From NCBI GenBank assembly GCA_035454085.1, contig DAOTEJ010000048.1:1-19927 (forward strand): DNA of 19,927 nt. Reading direction: 5' to 3'. The notes beneath the pieces are model-generated. The model was not told where the DNA came from, searched no databases, and was given only the letters and a program-made list of their open reading frames with translations. This DNA comes from DAOTEJ01 sp035454085. Its GTDB lineage: Bacteria > Pseudomonadota > Gammaproteobacteria > Burkholderiales > Burkholderiaceae_F. Every line of letters starts with the position of its first letter. Within the stretch, counting starts at the first letter, position 1. The position numbers and the translations under genes are program-made. Of the stretch, positions 1 to 8,500 are shown one piece after another.

Positions 1-53
1 ACGGCCGCATCCGCATCACCGACCTGGCCGGGTTGCGCGGCTACGGCGGCTGA
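1..53 (+). CDS. 3' end of an unidentified gene (partial)
   Basis: The frame starting at base 3 reads GRIRITDLAGLRGYGG and stops at TGA 51-53. The composition is protein-like and the frame is open from the left edge of the window. Only 16 residues are visible, so no family can be named. The C7/G7 palindrome follows within 10 bases of the stop, which fits the end of a transcription unit. It could also be a chance open frame in GC-rich DNA. Confidence 0.45.
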   Translation, partial: GRIRITDLAGLRGYGG

Positions 54-61
54 GGGTAGTC

Positions 62-77
62 GCCCCCCCGGGGGGGC
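62..77. terminator. C7/G7 palindrome, possible terminator
   Basis: Bases 62-77 read GCCCCCCCGGGGGGGC, a perfect 16-base palindrome lying 9 bases after the stop at 51-53. It has no natural loop and no T-tract, so it is not a textbook rho-independent terminator. As I recall, similar C/G-run palindromes are common between genes in some Burkholderiales. The rest of 54-151 shows no other structure I can support. Confidence 0.35.
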
Positions 78-151
78 AGCGCGCGTCGTTCCTCCGCGCT
101 TGTTGTTCTTGCGCCCCACAAACGCGTGTCGCGCCTGCCTGCGTCGGCCGC

Positions 152-180
152 TTGCCCGGCCCTGGCGGCTAGCATAGGGT
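152..180 (+). promoter_or_regulatory. Putative promoter of the aldo/keto reductase gene
   Basis: TTGCCC at 152-157 is followed after exactly 17 bases by TAGGGT at 175-180, a plausible sigma-70-type -35/-10 pair. Transcription would begin near 187, giving a leader of about 38 bases before the ATG at 225. This placement argues against the upstream GTG at 126 as the start. An overlapping TAGCAT at 170-175 is another possible -10. Confidence 0.4.
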
Positions 181-224
181 CACGCTCGCCGCCACGTCCG
201 CGCGGCTCTTCCGCCCCGTATCAG

Positions 225-1058
225 ATGAAGTTCGTATCACTGCCCGACCGCACCCAGGTTCCTGCTCTAGGCCTGGGCACCTGGCGCCTGGGTGAGGCGC
301 CCGAGCGCCGCGCCGCCGAGCTCGACACCCTGCGCACCGCCTTCGACCTTGGCTACCGGCTGTTCGACACCGCCGAGATGTACGCCGACGGCCGTGCCGA
401 GGAATTGCTGGGCGAGGCGCTCGCCGGCCGGCGCCACGAGGCCTTCATCGTCTCCAAGGTGCTGCCCCAGAACTCCTGGGTCAAGGCCGCGCGCGCCGCC
501 TGCGAGCGCAGCCTCAAGCGGCTGCGCACCGACTACATCGACCTGTACCTGCTGCACTGGCGCGAGCAGGTCTCGCTGCCCGAGGTGCTCGAGTCGATGG
601 AGCGGCTGGTCGCTGCCGGCAAGATCCGCCGCTGGGGCGTGAGCAACTTCGACACCGCCGATCTGAAGGAGCTCTGGAGCATTCCCGACGGCAACCGCTG
701 TGCCGTCAACCAGGTCTGGTACTCCCTGGGTTCGCGCGGCCCCGAGTTCGATCTCCTGCCGTGGCAGCGCGAGCGCCGCCTGCCGCTGATGGCCTACTGC
801 CCGCTCGACGAGGGCCGGCTGGCGGTTCATCCGGCGCTGACGGCGCTGGGCCGGCGCTACCGCGCCAGCGCCGCGCAGCTCGCCCTGGCCTGGCTGCTTT
901 CGCACCCCGAGGTGATCGCGATTCCCAAGGCCGCGCATCCCGGACACCTGAACGAGAACCTCGCCGCAGCGCGCATCACCCTGTCGCCACAGGACGCCGC
1001 CGAACTCGACCGCGTGTTCCAGCCGCCGCGCAGCAAGCAGCGCCTGGCGATGGTCTGA
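225..1058 (+). CDS. Aldo/keto reductase
   Basis: A 277-residue NADPH-dependent oxidoreductase of the AKR superfamily, a cytosolic TIM-barrel enzyme that reduces carbonyl compounds. It starts with the family's usual N-terminus, and GLGTWRLG is visible at residues 16-23. The catalytic tetrad is complete: Asp48 and Tyr53 in DTAEMY, Lys78 in SKVLP and His111 in LLHW. The sequence GVSNF and the late IPKAAHPGHLNEN segment, which binds the cofactor phosphate in this family, are also present. The frame is open back to GTG 126, but those 33 extra residues are low-complexity, and a putative promoter lies inside them, so ATG 225 is preferred. The gene converges on the alpha/beta hydrolase at 1093 and they share a hairpin. 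The substrate cannot be predicted. It resembles the YajO/YeaE/Tas-like general AKRs more than a sugar-specific enzyme. Confidence 0.93.
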   Translation: MKFVSLPDRTQVPALGLGTWRLGEAPERRAAELDTLRTAFDLGYRLFDTAEMYADGRAEELLGEALAGRRHEAFIVSKVLPQNSWVKAARAACERSLKRLRTDYIDLYLLHWREQVSLPEVLESMERLVAAGKIRRWGVSNFDTADLKELWSIPDGNRCAVNQVWYSLGSRGPEFDLLPWQRERRLPLMAYCPLDEGRLAVHPALTALGRRYRASAAQLALAWLLSHPEVIAIPKAAHPGHLNENLAAARITLSPQDAAELDRVFQPPRSKQRLAMV

Positions 1059-1091
1059 CTCCAGCCCCGGCCGATGCCCTGACCCGCCCGC

Positions 1092-1109
1092 CTCAGGCAG
1101 CCGCCTGAG
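1092..1109. terminator. Hairpin at the convergent AKR/hydrolase junction
   Basis: CTCAGGC at 1092-1098 and GCCTGAG at 1103-1109 form a perfect 7-bp stem with an AGCC loop. The stem includes the stop codon of the minus-strand hydrolase (1093-1095) and lies 34 bases after the AKR stop. No T-tract follows on either strand, so it may work as a weak bidirectional terminator or a 3'-end stabilising structure. Confidence 0.45.
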
Positions 1110-2016
1110 CGAGGCCGGCAATCCACCCCTCCAACGCGGCGCGCACTTCATCGGGACGCTCGGTCAGCGGCCAGTGTTCGCAGTCGATGCGCTCGCAGCG
1201 CGCCTGCCGGAAACGGGCGGCCCAGCCCTCCACCGCAGCCGGCTCGGCGAAGGTGCCCGCGGCCGACAGCAGCACCAGCACCGGGCAAGCCTGCGTCTCG
1301 GGCGCCGGCGCCAGTCGCAGCAGCTCGAGCAGCGCCTGGAGATAGTGGTCGAGGTACATGTAGCGCAGGTCGGCGCGCGTGGACGAGTACTCGCGCACGA
1401 AGGACTCCACGTCACCATGCGCCGCGAGCAGTGATCGCGCCTGCTGGTCTTCGGCGCGCAGGTCGCGCAGGGGTAGCGCCCGCCGCGCCAGCCCCAGCCG
1501 GCGCGCGAGCCGCGCCGCCACCGCCAGCGCGTGCACCGCGGGCGCGGCGCGCTGCCAGCGGCGGGCGCGCGCGTTGAGCGCGTCCCCTGGCAGCGGGTCG
1601 AGCAGCGCCAGCCCCAGCACCTGCCCGCGATGCAAGGGCGCATAGGCCTGCGCCACCTGGCCTCCCAGGCTGTGTCCCACGAGCACGACGCGCTGCGCGT
1701 CGGCCGCGGCTAGCACCGCGTCGAGATCCGCACACCAGGTCTCGATCGACACCGAGCCGCTCCCCGGCGATCCACCGTGGCCGCGCAGGTCGAGCCGCAG
1801 CAGATCCCAGTCGCTGCGCAAGCGCGTGCGCTCGACCAGTTCGCTGAAGCGCGTCAGATTGCTCGCCAGTCCATGCAGCAGGACGACGCAGCCTCGGGCC
1901 GGGCGCTCGTCGGCGCGTCGCAGGCGGTAGCGCACCGCGCCGTCGGGCCGGGCGCACACGCGCTCGACCTCGCCCGGCAGCGGTCCCTCAGCGGAAGACG
2001 ACGGTCCGGGCGCCAT
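1093..2016 (-). CDS. Alpha/beta hydrolase
   Basis: A 307-residue protein of the alpha/beta hydrolase fold (AB hydrolase_1 type), probably a cytosolic esterase or related hydrolase. Visible features are the oxyanion-hole HG at residues 48-49 (VVLLHGLASN), LDLRGHGGS at 75-83 and the nucleophile elbow GHSLGG with Ser116. The likely catalytic His281 is in DCEHWP. The strand that normally ends in the acidic residue reads VLVLLSAAGTFAEP without an Asp, so Asp140 after the preceding strand, or none, may complete the triad. The ATG at 2016 lies inside purU, a 29-base overlap. The frame is open further upstream to 2082 only because it overlaps purU. GTG 1959 is another possible start and would avoid the overlap. 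It is probably co-transcribed with purU. Confidence 0.85.
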   Translation of the reverse strand: MAPGPSSSAEGPLPGEVERVCARPDGAVRYRLRRADERPARGCVVLLHGLASNLTRFSELVERTRLRSDWDLLRLDLRGHGGSPGSGSVSIETWCADLDAVLAAADAQRVVLVGHSLGGQVAQAYAPLHRGQVLGLALLDPLPGDALNARARRWQRAAPAVHALAVAARLARRLGLARRALPLRDLRAEDQQARSLLAAHGDVESFVREYSSTRADLRYMYLDHYLQALLELLRLAPAPETQACPVLVLLSAAGTFAEPAAVEGWAARFRQARCERIDCEHWPLTERPDEVRAALEGWIAGLAQAAA

Positions 2017-2863
2017 TGAGCAGCACGCGATCCTCGAGGTGGTACTTGAGGGCACGCGCGAGCACGATGCGCTCCACGTCACGGCCGTAGCGCACCAGGT
2101 CGTCCTCGGCGTCGCCGTGGTCGATGCGCACCACGTCCTGCTCGATGATCGGGCCCTCGTCGAGATCCTCGGTGACGTAGTGCGAGGTCGCGCCGATCAG
2201 CTTCACGCCTCGCTCGAAGGCCTGGCGATACGGGCGCGCGCCCGCGAAGCTGGGCAGGAAGCTGTGGTGGATGTTGATGATCCGGCCCGGCCAGCGCCGG
2301 GTGAATGCCGCCGGCAGGATCTGCATGTAGCGCGCCAGCACGATCACGTCGGCTTGTGCCTGCTCGCACAGGCGCTCGATGCGCTCGTAGGCGGCCGTCC
2401 GATCCGCGCCCTCGGCGGGGACCGGCACGCACTGGAACTCGATGCCGTGCCACTCGACATAGCCGCGCAGCTCCTCGTGGTTGCTGATCACCAGCGGGAT
2501 CTCGCAGTTGAACTCGCCGGCCCGCCAGCGCGACAGCACGTCGACGAGGCAGTGGTCGTGGCGGCTCACCAGCAGCACCATGCGCTTGCGCCGGGCCGAA
2601 TCCGCCAGGCGCCACTGCATGCCGTAGCGGCCGGCCAGCTCGGTGACTTCGGCGCAGAAGTCCTCGATGCGCGCGCCGTCGCGCAGCAGCGAGTCGGCGC
2701 GGATCACGTTACGCATGAAGAAGCGGCCGGTGTCGGCATCGGCGTGGTGGTTGGCCTCGAGGATCCAGCCACCGCGCCGGGCGATCAGGCCGCTCACGGC
2801 GGCCACCAGCCCCACCCGGTCGGGGCAGGTGATGGCCAGGGTGTAGGTGTGCAGGGTGGTCAT
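1988..2863 (-). CDS. purU: Formyltetrahydrofolate deformylase
   Basis: A 291-residue cytosolic enzyme that hydrolyses 10-formyl-tetrahydrofolate to formate and tetrahydrofolate, balancing one-carbon pools and supplying formate for purine synthesis. An N-terminal ACT domain covers about residues 5-80 (YTLAITCPDRVGLVAAVSGL). A formyltransferase-type catalytic domain covers about 92-291. The hallmark INIHHSFLPSF at 196-206 and SHYVTEDLDEGPI at 227-239 contain the expected Asn198, His200 and Asp235. Length matches the family. The frame is open to ATG 2896, but family members start at the ACT domain, so ATG 2863 is chosen. The Shine-Dalgarno is weak. A TATCGT box lies about 52 bases upstream at 2915-2920. 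The downstream hydrolase begins before this gene stops. Confidence 0.96.
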   Translation of the reverse strand: MTTLHTYTLAITCPDRVGLVAAVSGLIARRGGWILEANHHADADTGRFFMRNVIRADSLLRDGARIEDFCAEVTELAGRYGMQWRLADSARRKRMVLLVSRHDHCLVDVLSRWRAGEFNCEIPLVISNHEELRGYVEWHGIEFQCVPVPAEGADRTAAYERIERLCEQAQADVIVLARYMQILPAAFTRRWPGRIINIHHSFLPSFAGARPYRQAFERGVKLIGATSHYVTEDLDEGPIIEQDVVRIDHGDAEDDLVRYGRDVERIVLARALKYHLEDRVLLNGARTVVFR

Positions 2864-2914
2864 GGCAAGGGGTGGCGGAAGCGGCCGGCAGGTCAAGCGC
2901 GCCTGTCGCGCCGA

Positions 2915-2920
2915 ACGATA
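2915..2920 (-). promoter_or_regulatory. Putative -10 box (TATCGT) upstream of purU
   Basis: The minus strand reads CGTATCGTTCGG. TATCGT matches the -10 consensus at four of six positions and recurs before three other minus-strand genes here. I see no convincing -35 hexamer 16-18 bases upstream. The implied leader is about 45 bases. Confidence 0.35.
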
Positions 2921-2950
2921 CGCGAGCGCTCCCGCATCGCCGCCGCGCGC

Positions 2951-3520
2951 CTAGCCGTGGCGCGGCCAGGGCGCGCCGCCCTCGCCCACCCACCAGGCCT
3001 CGGGCACGAACTCGAGGGTCTCGTCGCCCAGGGTCCACCACACACGCCCCTCCTGAATCGTGCATTGCGCGCTCATGTTGCGCGCAGCCCGCGCGGCGAG
3101 CCAGGCGCTGGGCTCGGCCGGCAGGGCCAGCACGGTCAGGCGCGGCAGCGCCAGCGCCTCGCGCTCGCTGGCCCACCACACCGGCAGGCGGCGTGCGCCG
3201 TAGGCCAGCACGACCACCTGCTCGGCCCGGCCCAGGGCGCGGCGCACGGCGCGCGCGTCGGGCAGACCGACCTCGACCCACAGCGAGATGCGCCCGTCCG
3301 CGGTGGTGAGGGCCAGCGCGGGCTCGTCCTCGGCGCTCAGCCCGCGCCCGAAAGCCAGTCCCGGCCCGGCAAACAGCGCCCAGGCCAGCAGGCGCACCAT
3401 CAGGCGCTCCTCGGTCTCGGAAGGGTGCCGCGCCAGGGTGAGGCTGGCGGACTCGAAGTGCTGGCGGTCGAGGTCCGCGAGGTCGAGTTCGGCCTTGTGG
3501 ATGGTCGCGCGCAGCGCCAT
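2951..3520 (-). CDS. yaeQ: YaeQ family protein
   Basis: A 189-residue protein that matches the YaeQ family from its first residues (MALRATIHKAELDLADLDR) through RHPSETEERLMVRLLAW (31-47), GLSAEDEPAL (60-69) and WVEVGLPD (81-88). The family adopts a PD-(D/E)XK nuclease-like fold with conserved acidic and basic residues, but its cellular role is not settled. E. coli YaeQ is about 180 residues, so this copy is full length. It is probably a soluble cytosolic protein. Its ATG lies 6 bases after the stop of the NmrA-like gene, so the two are probably co-transcribed. An 87-base gap separates it from purU. The Shine-Dalgarno is poor, which suggests coupling to the upstream gene. Confidence 0.93.
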   Translation of the reverse strand: MALRATIHKAELDLADLDRQHFESASLTLARHPSETEERLMVRLLAWALFAGPGLAFGRGLSAEDEPALALTTADGRISLWVEVGLPDARAVRRALGRAEQVVVLAYGARRLPVWWASEREALALPRLTVLALPAEPSAWLAARAARNMSAQCTIQEGRVWWTLGDETLEFVPEAWWVGEGGAPWPRHG

Positions 3521-3526
3521 GCGCGC

Positions 3527-4387
3527 CTAGGCCAGCCACGCCGCGCGGTGCTCACGCGCGAAGTCGGCAAAGCCGGTGGGGGCGCGCCCCAGCAGACGCG
3601 CCAGGTCGGGGCTGAGTTCGGCGGCTTCGCCCTCGCGCACCATGGTGTCGAGCGAAGCGAGCCGGTCGATCGCCCAGTCCGGCATCCCGGCCGACGCAAG
3701 CGCCATGCGCAGGTCCATGGCCGACACGGGCTCGCAGCGCAGCGCCCGGCCGGTGGCCGCGGCGATGTGCGCCACGACCTCGGCGTCGCTCTCGGCGCGC
3801 GGGCCGGTGAGCTGGTAGCTCGCGCCGGTGTGCGGCCGGGGCTCGCGGGCGATGGCAGCCACGGCCGCGCCGACCTCGCGCACGTCCACCGCCGCCGTGC
3901 GTCCGCCGCCGCGCGCCGAGCGGTACACGCCGGTCGCGCGCAGCGGCTCGGGGTGATCGACCATGTTCTGCATGAAGAAGCCGGGCAGCACCAGGGTCCA
4001 GGCGCGCGAGCGGTCGCGCACCAGGGCGTCGATCTCGCCCTGCTCGCGCGACAACAGGTAGGGCGAGGCGAGACTCGCGCCCAGGCCGGAGGAGCGCACC
4101 ACGTGCTTGACGCCCGCGGCCTGCGCGGCGCGTGTGGCGCGGTCGGCGTACTCGAGCATCGCGGGCGCGAACGGGAAGACGAGCACCAGCGTCTCGATGC
4201 CCGCGAAGGCGCGCAGCATCTGCTCGTAGTCGGCATAGTCGAAGGCGCGCGCCTCCTGCCCGCGCGCGCGCAAGGCCTCGGCGTCGGCCGCGCGGCTCAC
4301 GCCGGCAATCACGTCGGGCGTGCCGCTCAGAGCCTGCAGGACGGCCGAACCGATGTGCCCGCGGGCACCGGCAACGAGAATGCTCAT
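3527..4387 (-). CDS. NmrA-like NAD(P)-binding protein
   Basis: A 286-residue Rossmann-fold protein of the atypical short-chain dehydrogenase group (NmrA / QorB-like quinone oxidoreductase). The N-terminus ILVAGARGHIGSAV carries the GxxGxxG dinucleotide motif at residues 7-13. VKHVVRSSGLGAS (93-105) and LVLPGFFMQNM (132-142) are typical of the NmrA family. The classical SDR YxxxK is not obvious, as expected for this subgroup. Members bind NAD(P) and act as redox sensors or reduce quinones and azo dyes; this one cannot be placed more exactly. ATG 4387 is preferred over the adjacent in-frame TTG 4390 because CCGGAG (minus strand, 4400-4395) is 7 bases upstream. A 14-base palindrome and a TATCGT box lie just upstream, which suggests its own regulated promoter. 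Confidence 0.88.
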   Translation of the reverse strand: MSILVAGARGHIGSAVLQALSGTPDVIAGVSRAADAEALRARGQEARAFDYADYEQMLRAFAGIETLVLVFPFAPAMLEYADRATRAAQAAGVKHVVRSSGLGASLASPYLLSREQGEIDALVRDRSRAWTLVLPGFFMQNMVDHPEPLRATGVYRSARGGGRTAAVDVREVGAAVAAIAREPRPHTGASYQLTGPRAESDAEVVAHIAAATGRALRCEPVSAMDLRMALASAGMPDWAIDRLASLDTMVREGEAAELSPDLARLLGRAPTGFADFAREHRAAWLA

Positions 4388-4423
4388 CAAGAAACTCCGG
4401 GTGGAATCAATCTGCTCGGGCGC

Positions 4424-4429
4424 ACGATA
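4424..4429 (-). promoter_or_regulatory. Putative -10 box (TATCGT) of the NmrA-like gene
   Basis: The minus strand reads CTATCGTG (4430-4423), the same octamer found upstream of the 261-residue gene and the molybdoenzyme gene. It lies about 36 bases before ATG 4387, a good distance for a -10 element. No clear -35 is visible. Confidence 0.4.
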
Positions 4430-4443
4430 GCGCCTCGAGGCGC
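4430..4443. promoter_or_regulatory. 14-base palindrome, operator or terminator stem
   Basis: GCGCCTCGAGGCGC is a perfect palindrome between the stop of the AEC transporter gene (4455) and the start of the NmrA-like gene (4387), both on the minus strand. It abuts the TATCGT box, so it could be a repressor operator in the spacer between -10 and -35. It could equally be a stem at the transporter's 3' end, but it has almost no loop and no T-tract. Confidence 0.4.
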
Positions 4444-4454
4444 GGCCCGCCGGC

Positions 4455-5411
4455 TCACGGCCCGGCCAGGGGCGCCGCCCCGAGCAGGGTGAGCACCAGT
4501 GGCACGGTGAGCGCCGCCAGCGCCGTGGTGAGCACCATGCTCGTGGCCACCGGCGCCTCCATGGTCCCGAACTGCTGCGCCATCAGGTAGACGTTGACGC
4601 CCACCGCCAGCGACGCCAGCAGCACCACGGCCTGGGTCTCGACGATCGACAGCCCCAGTGCCTGCGCCAGCAGCCACACCACCAGGGGCTGGACCACCAG
4701 CTTGAGCAGGCTGATCGCCGCGCCCTCGCGCCAGCCGGCGCGCACGCCGTACTGCGCCAAGCCCATGCCCACCACCACCAGGGCCAGCGGTGCCGCGGCC
4801 TGGCCGATCAGGCGCAGCGGCTCGTCGATCACCCCCGGAAGCTGCCAACCCGTGAGCCCGAAAGCGGCGCCCGAGAGGATGCCCGCCACGATGGGATTGG
4901 TGAGCACGCTGCGCGTGGTCTTGCCCAGGCCGGCAAGCGAGAGCGAGCCGTGCCGCGCCCACTCGACCGATACCGTCACCAGTGTCCACAGCACGAGCGC
5001 GTTGAACACGAGCACCAGTGCCACCGTGGGCATCGCAGCCTCGCCGAGCGTGAGCTTGGCCAGCGGCACGCCCAGCAGCACGTTGTTCGAAAACACGCCG
5101 CCCAGCGCGAAGACCGACTGCGCCACGCCGTCGAGCCGGAACGCGAACGCGCCGATCAACCGGCCCAGCACAAAGACGATCAGGCAGCCGCCGAAGAAGG
5201 CGATCAGCAGGCGCGCATCGACCGGCGGCAGTTGCGACAGGTCGCTCATCAAGCGGAACAGCAGCGCCGGCAGCGCCACCCCGAACACGAAGCGCCCCAG
5301 CGCGTCACTCACCGGCTTGGTCCAGCCGCCCCAGAGCGCGAGCAAATAGCCCAGCAGCACGAGCAGAAAGAGCGGCGCGGCAAGCGCGAGGTGGTGCAGG
5401 AAGGACGACAC
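4455..5411 (-). CDS. AEC family (auxin efflux carrier-like) transporter
   Basis: A 318-residue inner-membrane carrier of the AEC / Mem_trans family, whose bacterial members include MdcF-like malonate or malate transporters. About ten hydrophobic segments are visible, near residues 8-27, 41-55, 68-90, 98-118, 127-150, 172-188, 203-220, 231-252, 260-278 and 288-312. Family hallmarks are FSNNVLLGVPL (107-117), TNPIVAGI (171-178) and ALVVVGMGLA (210-219). The length is typical. The start is GTG 5411 with no strong Shine-Dalgarno. A GATAAT box lies about 39 bases upstream. The next gene on the strand begins 67 bases after its stop. The substrate is probably a small organic acid by family analogy, but nothing in the sequence decides it. 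Confidence 0.92.
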   Translation of the reverse strand: MSSFLHHLALAAPLFLLVLLGYLLALWGGWTKPVSDALGRFVFGVALPALLFRLMSDLSQLPPVDARLLIAFFGGCLIVFVLGRLIGAFAFRLDGVAQSVFALGGVFSNNVLLGVPLAKLTLGEAAMPTVALVLVFNALVLWTLVTVSVEWARHGSLSLAGLGKTTRSVLTNPIVAGILSGAAFGLTGWQLPGVIDEPLRLIGQAAAPLALVVVGMGLAQYGVRAGWREGAAISLLKLVVQPLVVWLLAQALGLSIVETQAVVLLASLAVGVNVYLMAQQFGTMEAPVATSMVLTTALAALTVPLVLTLLGAAPLAGP

Positions 5412-5449
5412 GGAATTCGAGCAAGGCCGCGCCGCGCGCGAGGTCCGCG

Positions 5450-5455
5450 ATTATC
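5450..5455 (-). promoter_or_regulatory. Putative -10 box (GATAAT) of the AEC transporter gene
   Basis: The minus strand reads GGGATAATCGCGG. GATAAT differs from the -10 consensus at one base and lies about 39 bases before GTG 5411. A -35 is not evident. The rest of the 5412-5578 gap is GC-rich with no ORF I can support. Confidence 0.4.
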
Positions 5456-5547
5456 CCGCAGCCCCGGGCGGGCCTCGGTTCGACGGCGCGCCCGCTTGCA
5501 TCGGGGCGCGCAGCGCCGCCAGCGCCGGGCCGGGGCAAGGCGTCGCA

Positions 5548-5566
5548 GCGGGCTTAGCGCTCCCGC
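5548..5566 (-). terminator. Weak hairpin after the CHAT/lipase gene
   Basis: GCGGG (5548-5552) and CCCGC (5562-5566) can pair across a 9-base loop, 12 bases past the stop of the large minus-strand gene. The stem is short and has no T-tract, so termination there is only possible. Confidence 0.25.
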
Positions 5567-5578
5567 CGCGCGCCGCGT

Positions 5579-8500
5579 TCAGTCGCCGGCGTAGCCCGTG
5601 AGCAGATCCAGCAGGGACTGCGCGGCCTCGCGTTCGGCGGATGCGAGACCGGTCTTCAGGTAGGCCCCGAGGACGAAGTTCGCCTGGTCGCGCACCGTCT
5701 TCCACTCCTCGGGGGTGATCACGCGCTCGCGCAGGATCTCGAACTGGGTTCGCGCACCTGACATCACCTCCGCCAGGCTGCGCTTGGCCAGCGCCACGTA
5801 AAGCCGCAGCTCCACGGTCTGCACGAAAGGCCAGAAGCTCGGATCGAGATCGGCACGGCGCGCGAGGATCGCTTCGAGGCGCTGCGCCTCATCGTCCGGC
5901 ACGGGGCGCGGGGCGGGCTCGCCGAAGTGAGTCACCAGTTCGGCGGCCAGCCGATTCATGCCCGGATAGAAGACTTCGTCCGAGCCCGCCGCCCCCGCCT
6001 TGATCTCGGCCTCGCGGTAGTGCTCCAGGACCTTGGCCAGGGCCTGCGCCTCGAGCTCGGACTGCCCGGCTGCGCGCGCCACCAGGACCCGCCGCTTCCA
6101 GGCCGCGCCCAGCAGATTCGCCCGCTCGACCGAGGCGTCGATCGCCGCGAGCCGCTGCAGCAGCTCGATCGCCCGGTCGATCTGCTCGTGCGCCCGCGCA
6201 GCGGCCGCCACCTTGTCGGCCTGCGGGTCGCGCAAGGTGCGTGTCATCTCCTCGTAGGCGAAGCGGGCGCGCAGGTTGGCCAGACGCTCGGCCACATTCA
6301 TGGGCGCACTGCCGTCGAGCGCCACCAGAGCGCGCTCGTACCAGCGCATGGCCGCAGCCGCGTCGCGCGCGCGCGTGTAGGCCTCGCCGAAGGCCGCGGA
6401 CACATCGCCCCGCGCGCCCCAGGCCGGGGCAAAGCGCGCCTCGAGTCGGGCGATCGTCTCGCGCCGTTGCGCGGGGCCGTTGGCCGAGCGGTCGAACTCG
6501 CTCTCCACCGCGATGGTCTGCAACGCCAGCATCAGCCCCGAGGGCGAGGCAATCGAGCGTCCATAGTCGCGCCGCCGACGGCTCGCTCCAGGCACATCGG
6601 CGCGGCCCGCGCTGAAGACCCAGTCGGGGTCGCCATAGCACTGGTAGGCAGCCCAGGTGTTGCTGGCCGGGTACTCGCGCCAGGTCGACTCGCGCGCCAC
6701 GCCGATCGCATCGATGAAGCGGCTGCCGCGCAGCAGCTCCTCGTAGAAGCTCGCCGCGAAGTGGCGCGCCGCGGCGTCGTCGACCGCCCAGCCGGCGGCC
6801 ACCACGCAGCGCACGCCTATGCCGATCAGCGCCTCGGCCACGCCGGCGGCGAAGGCGGCCGGGTCGGTGAGCGTCTCAGCGCGCCCCAGGTGGCAACAGT
6901 TCACGAACACGAGGTCGGGCACGGTGCGCATGCCCTCAATTTCGGGCGCGCCCAGCATCAGGCCGTCGTCGAGCACCACGCCGTTGCCTTCCTTGCCCAC
7001 GTCGCCGTGACCCGAGACGTGGATGATGCGGTAGGGCCGCGCCATGAGTTCGTTGATGATCTTGAGCGGCTCGGCATCGAGCAGCAGCACCGGCGCGCTG
7101 CGCAGGCCCGCGTCGCGCAGCGTCTTGGCCACCCACTCGGCCTCCTCGCGCGCGGCGGGCAGGGGCCCGTACTTCTTGTCGTCGCATTGGGGTGCGCCGA
7201 TCACCAGCACGCCGCCGTCCTCGCCCGCGCCCACCGGCTGGCGCCGGAATTCGCGCGTGCGCAGTTTGCGCAGCAGGCGGCAGCGGATCGCCCAGGGCGT
7301 GGCGCCGGACTGCCCGTCGCTGCGCAGATCGAGCAGTTCCCAGGGCACGCCGGCCGTGGTGCGGTCGAGTTCCATCACCAGCGCGGGAGAGCCGTTGAGG
7401 AAGGGCTCGAGCTCGACCGGCACGAGCAGCTGGAACAGAGTGCGCCCCAGGTGCGGATTGCTGTTCTGGTCGCTGGCAGCGGCCTTCACGAGCTGGCGGA
7501 TCAGGCGCAGCTGCACTGACTGACCGCGCAGCTCATTGCGCGCGCGACGCGAGTCCAGGTTGTACTGGATGGTCCCTCCCGCCTCCGTGCCGCCCGCATC
7601 GGGCGCCGCGGCCTGGGCCGCCGGCCGCCCCGCGCGGCGATCGGCCTCGCGCTGCTCCTCCTCGGGGTTGATCGCGGTGACGAGGTCGTACTCCGCACCG
7701 CGGTAGCTCGAGTCCACCGGGCGCGGCAGGGCGCCGCGGCCGAGCCGGATCTCGGCCGTCAGCTCGAACAGCCCCGGCGTGGCGGCGAGCTGGTCGCTCA
7801 GCGCCCGCCAGGCCTCGGCCGCGCGCTCCAGGTACAGCTCGATGAAACGCAGATGCGACACCATCGGCCATTCGCACTGCGCCAGGCGCTCGTTGGCCTC
7901 GCGCACGGCCTGGGCGATCACCTGGGCGGCGATACCCGGCGTGATGCCCGAACCCCCGCTGCCGACCAGAGCGGCCGCCAGGGCGAAGTGCGTCGGGCCG
8001 CCCGCGGTCTGTTCGCTGACCCGCTGCGCGTAGGCGATCACGGCCTGGCGCACGCTGCGCATCAGCTCGGCCGGGCGCAGCGTGCCTTCCTCGCCCAGCC
8101 CGGCAACGATCACCGCCTCGGGGCGCGGCGGCTGCAGCGGAAACTCCGGGTTGCGCACGGTGTTGACGAACACCTGGTGCGCGCCGGGCGGATCGGGGTA
8201 GAGCCCGGCCTGGAGCGCCGCGTTCATCGCGCCGCGCAGCAGGCCGTCGACCACGCGCTCGGTGCCGGTGAGCGCGAGCGAGCGGTAGTGACCCAGCAGC
8301 AGCGGCTCGCGCACGAAGAGCAGGTTGCAGTTGTCGATGCTCACCCGCAGGCGCCGGTCGGGCGGCGCCGCGACGACCGCCGTCGCGGGCGTCGAGAACA
8401 GGTCGTCGGCAAGCTCGGGGGGCACGAACGCCGCGCCCGGCAGGCGGGCCGGCCGCACTTCGATGGGGGCCTCGGCCGGCGCAGCTGCGGCCCCCCGGCT

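Noticed and set aside
62..77. The C7/G7 palindrome as an insertion-element end or att site
   Set aside because: There is no matching copy, transposase or integrase in the window, and it lies directly after a stop codon.
126..224. N-terminal extension of the aldo/keto reductase from GTG 126
   Set aside because: These 33 codons are Ala/Pro/Ser/Arg-rich, unlike the family, and contain a plausible promoter.
2039..4492. An 817-residue plus-strand frame spanning purU, yaeQ and the NmrA-like gene
   Set aside because: It runs antisense through three well-recognised genes and has low-complexity composition, typical of high-GC shadow ORFs.
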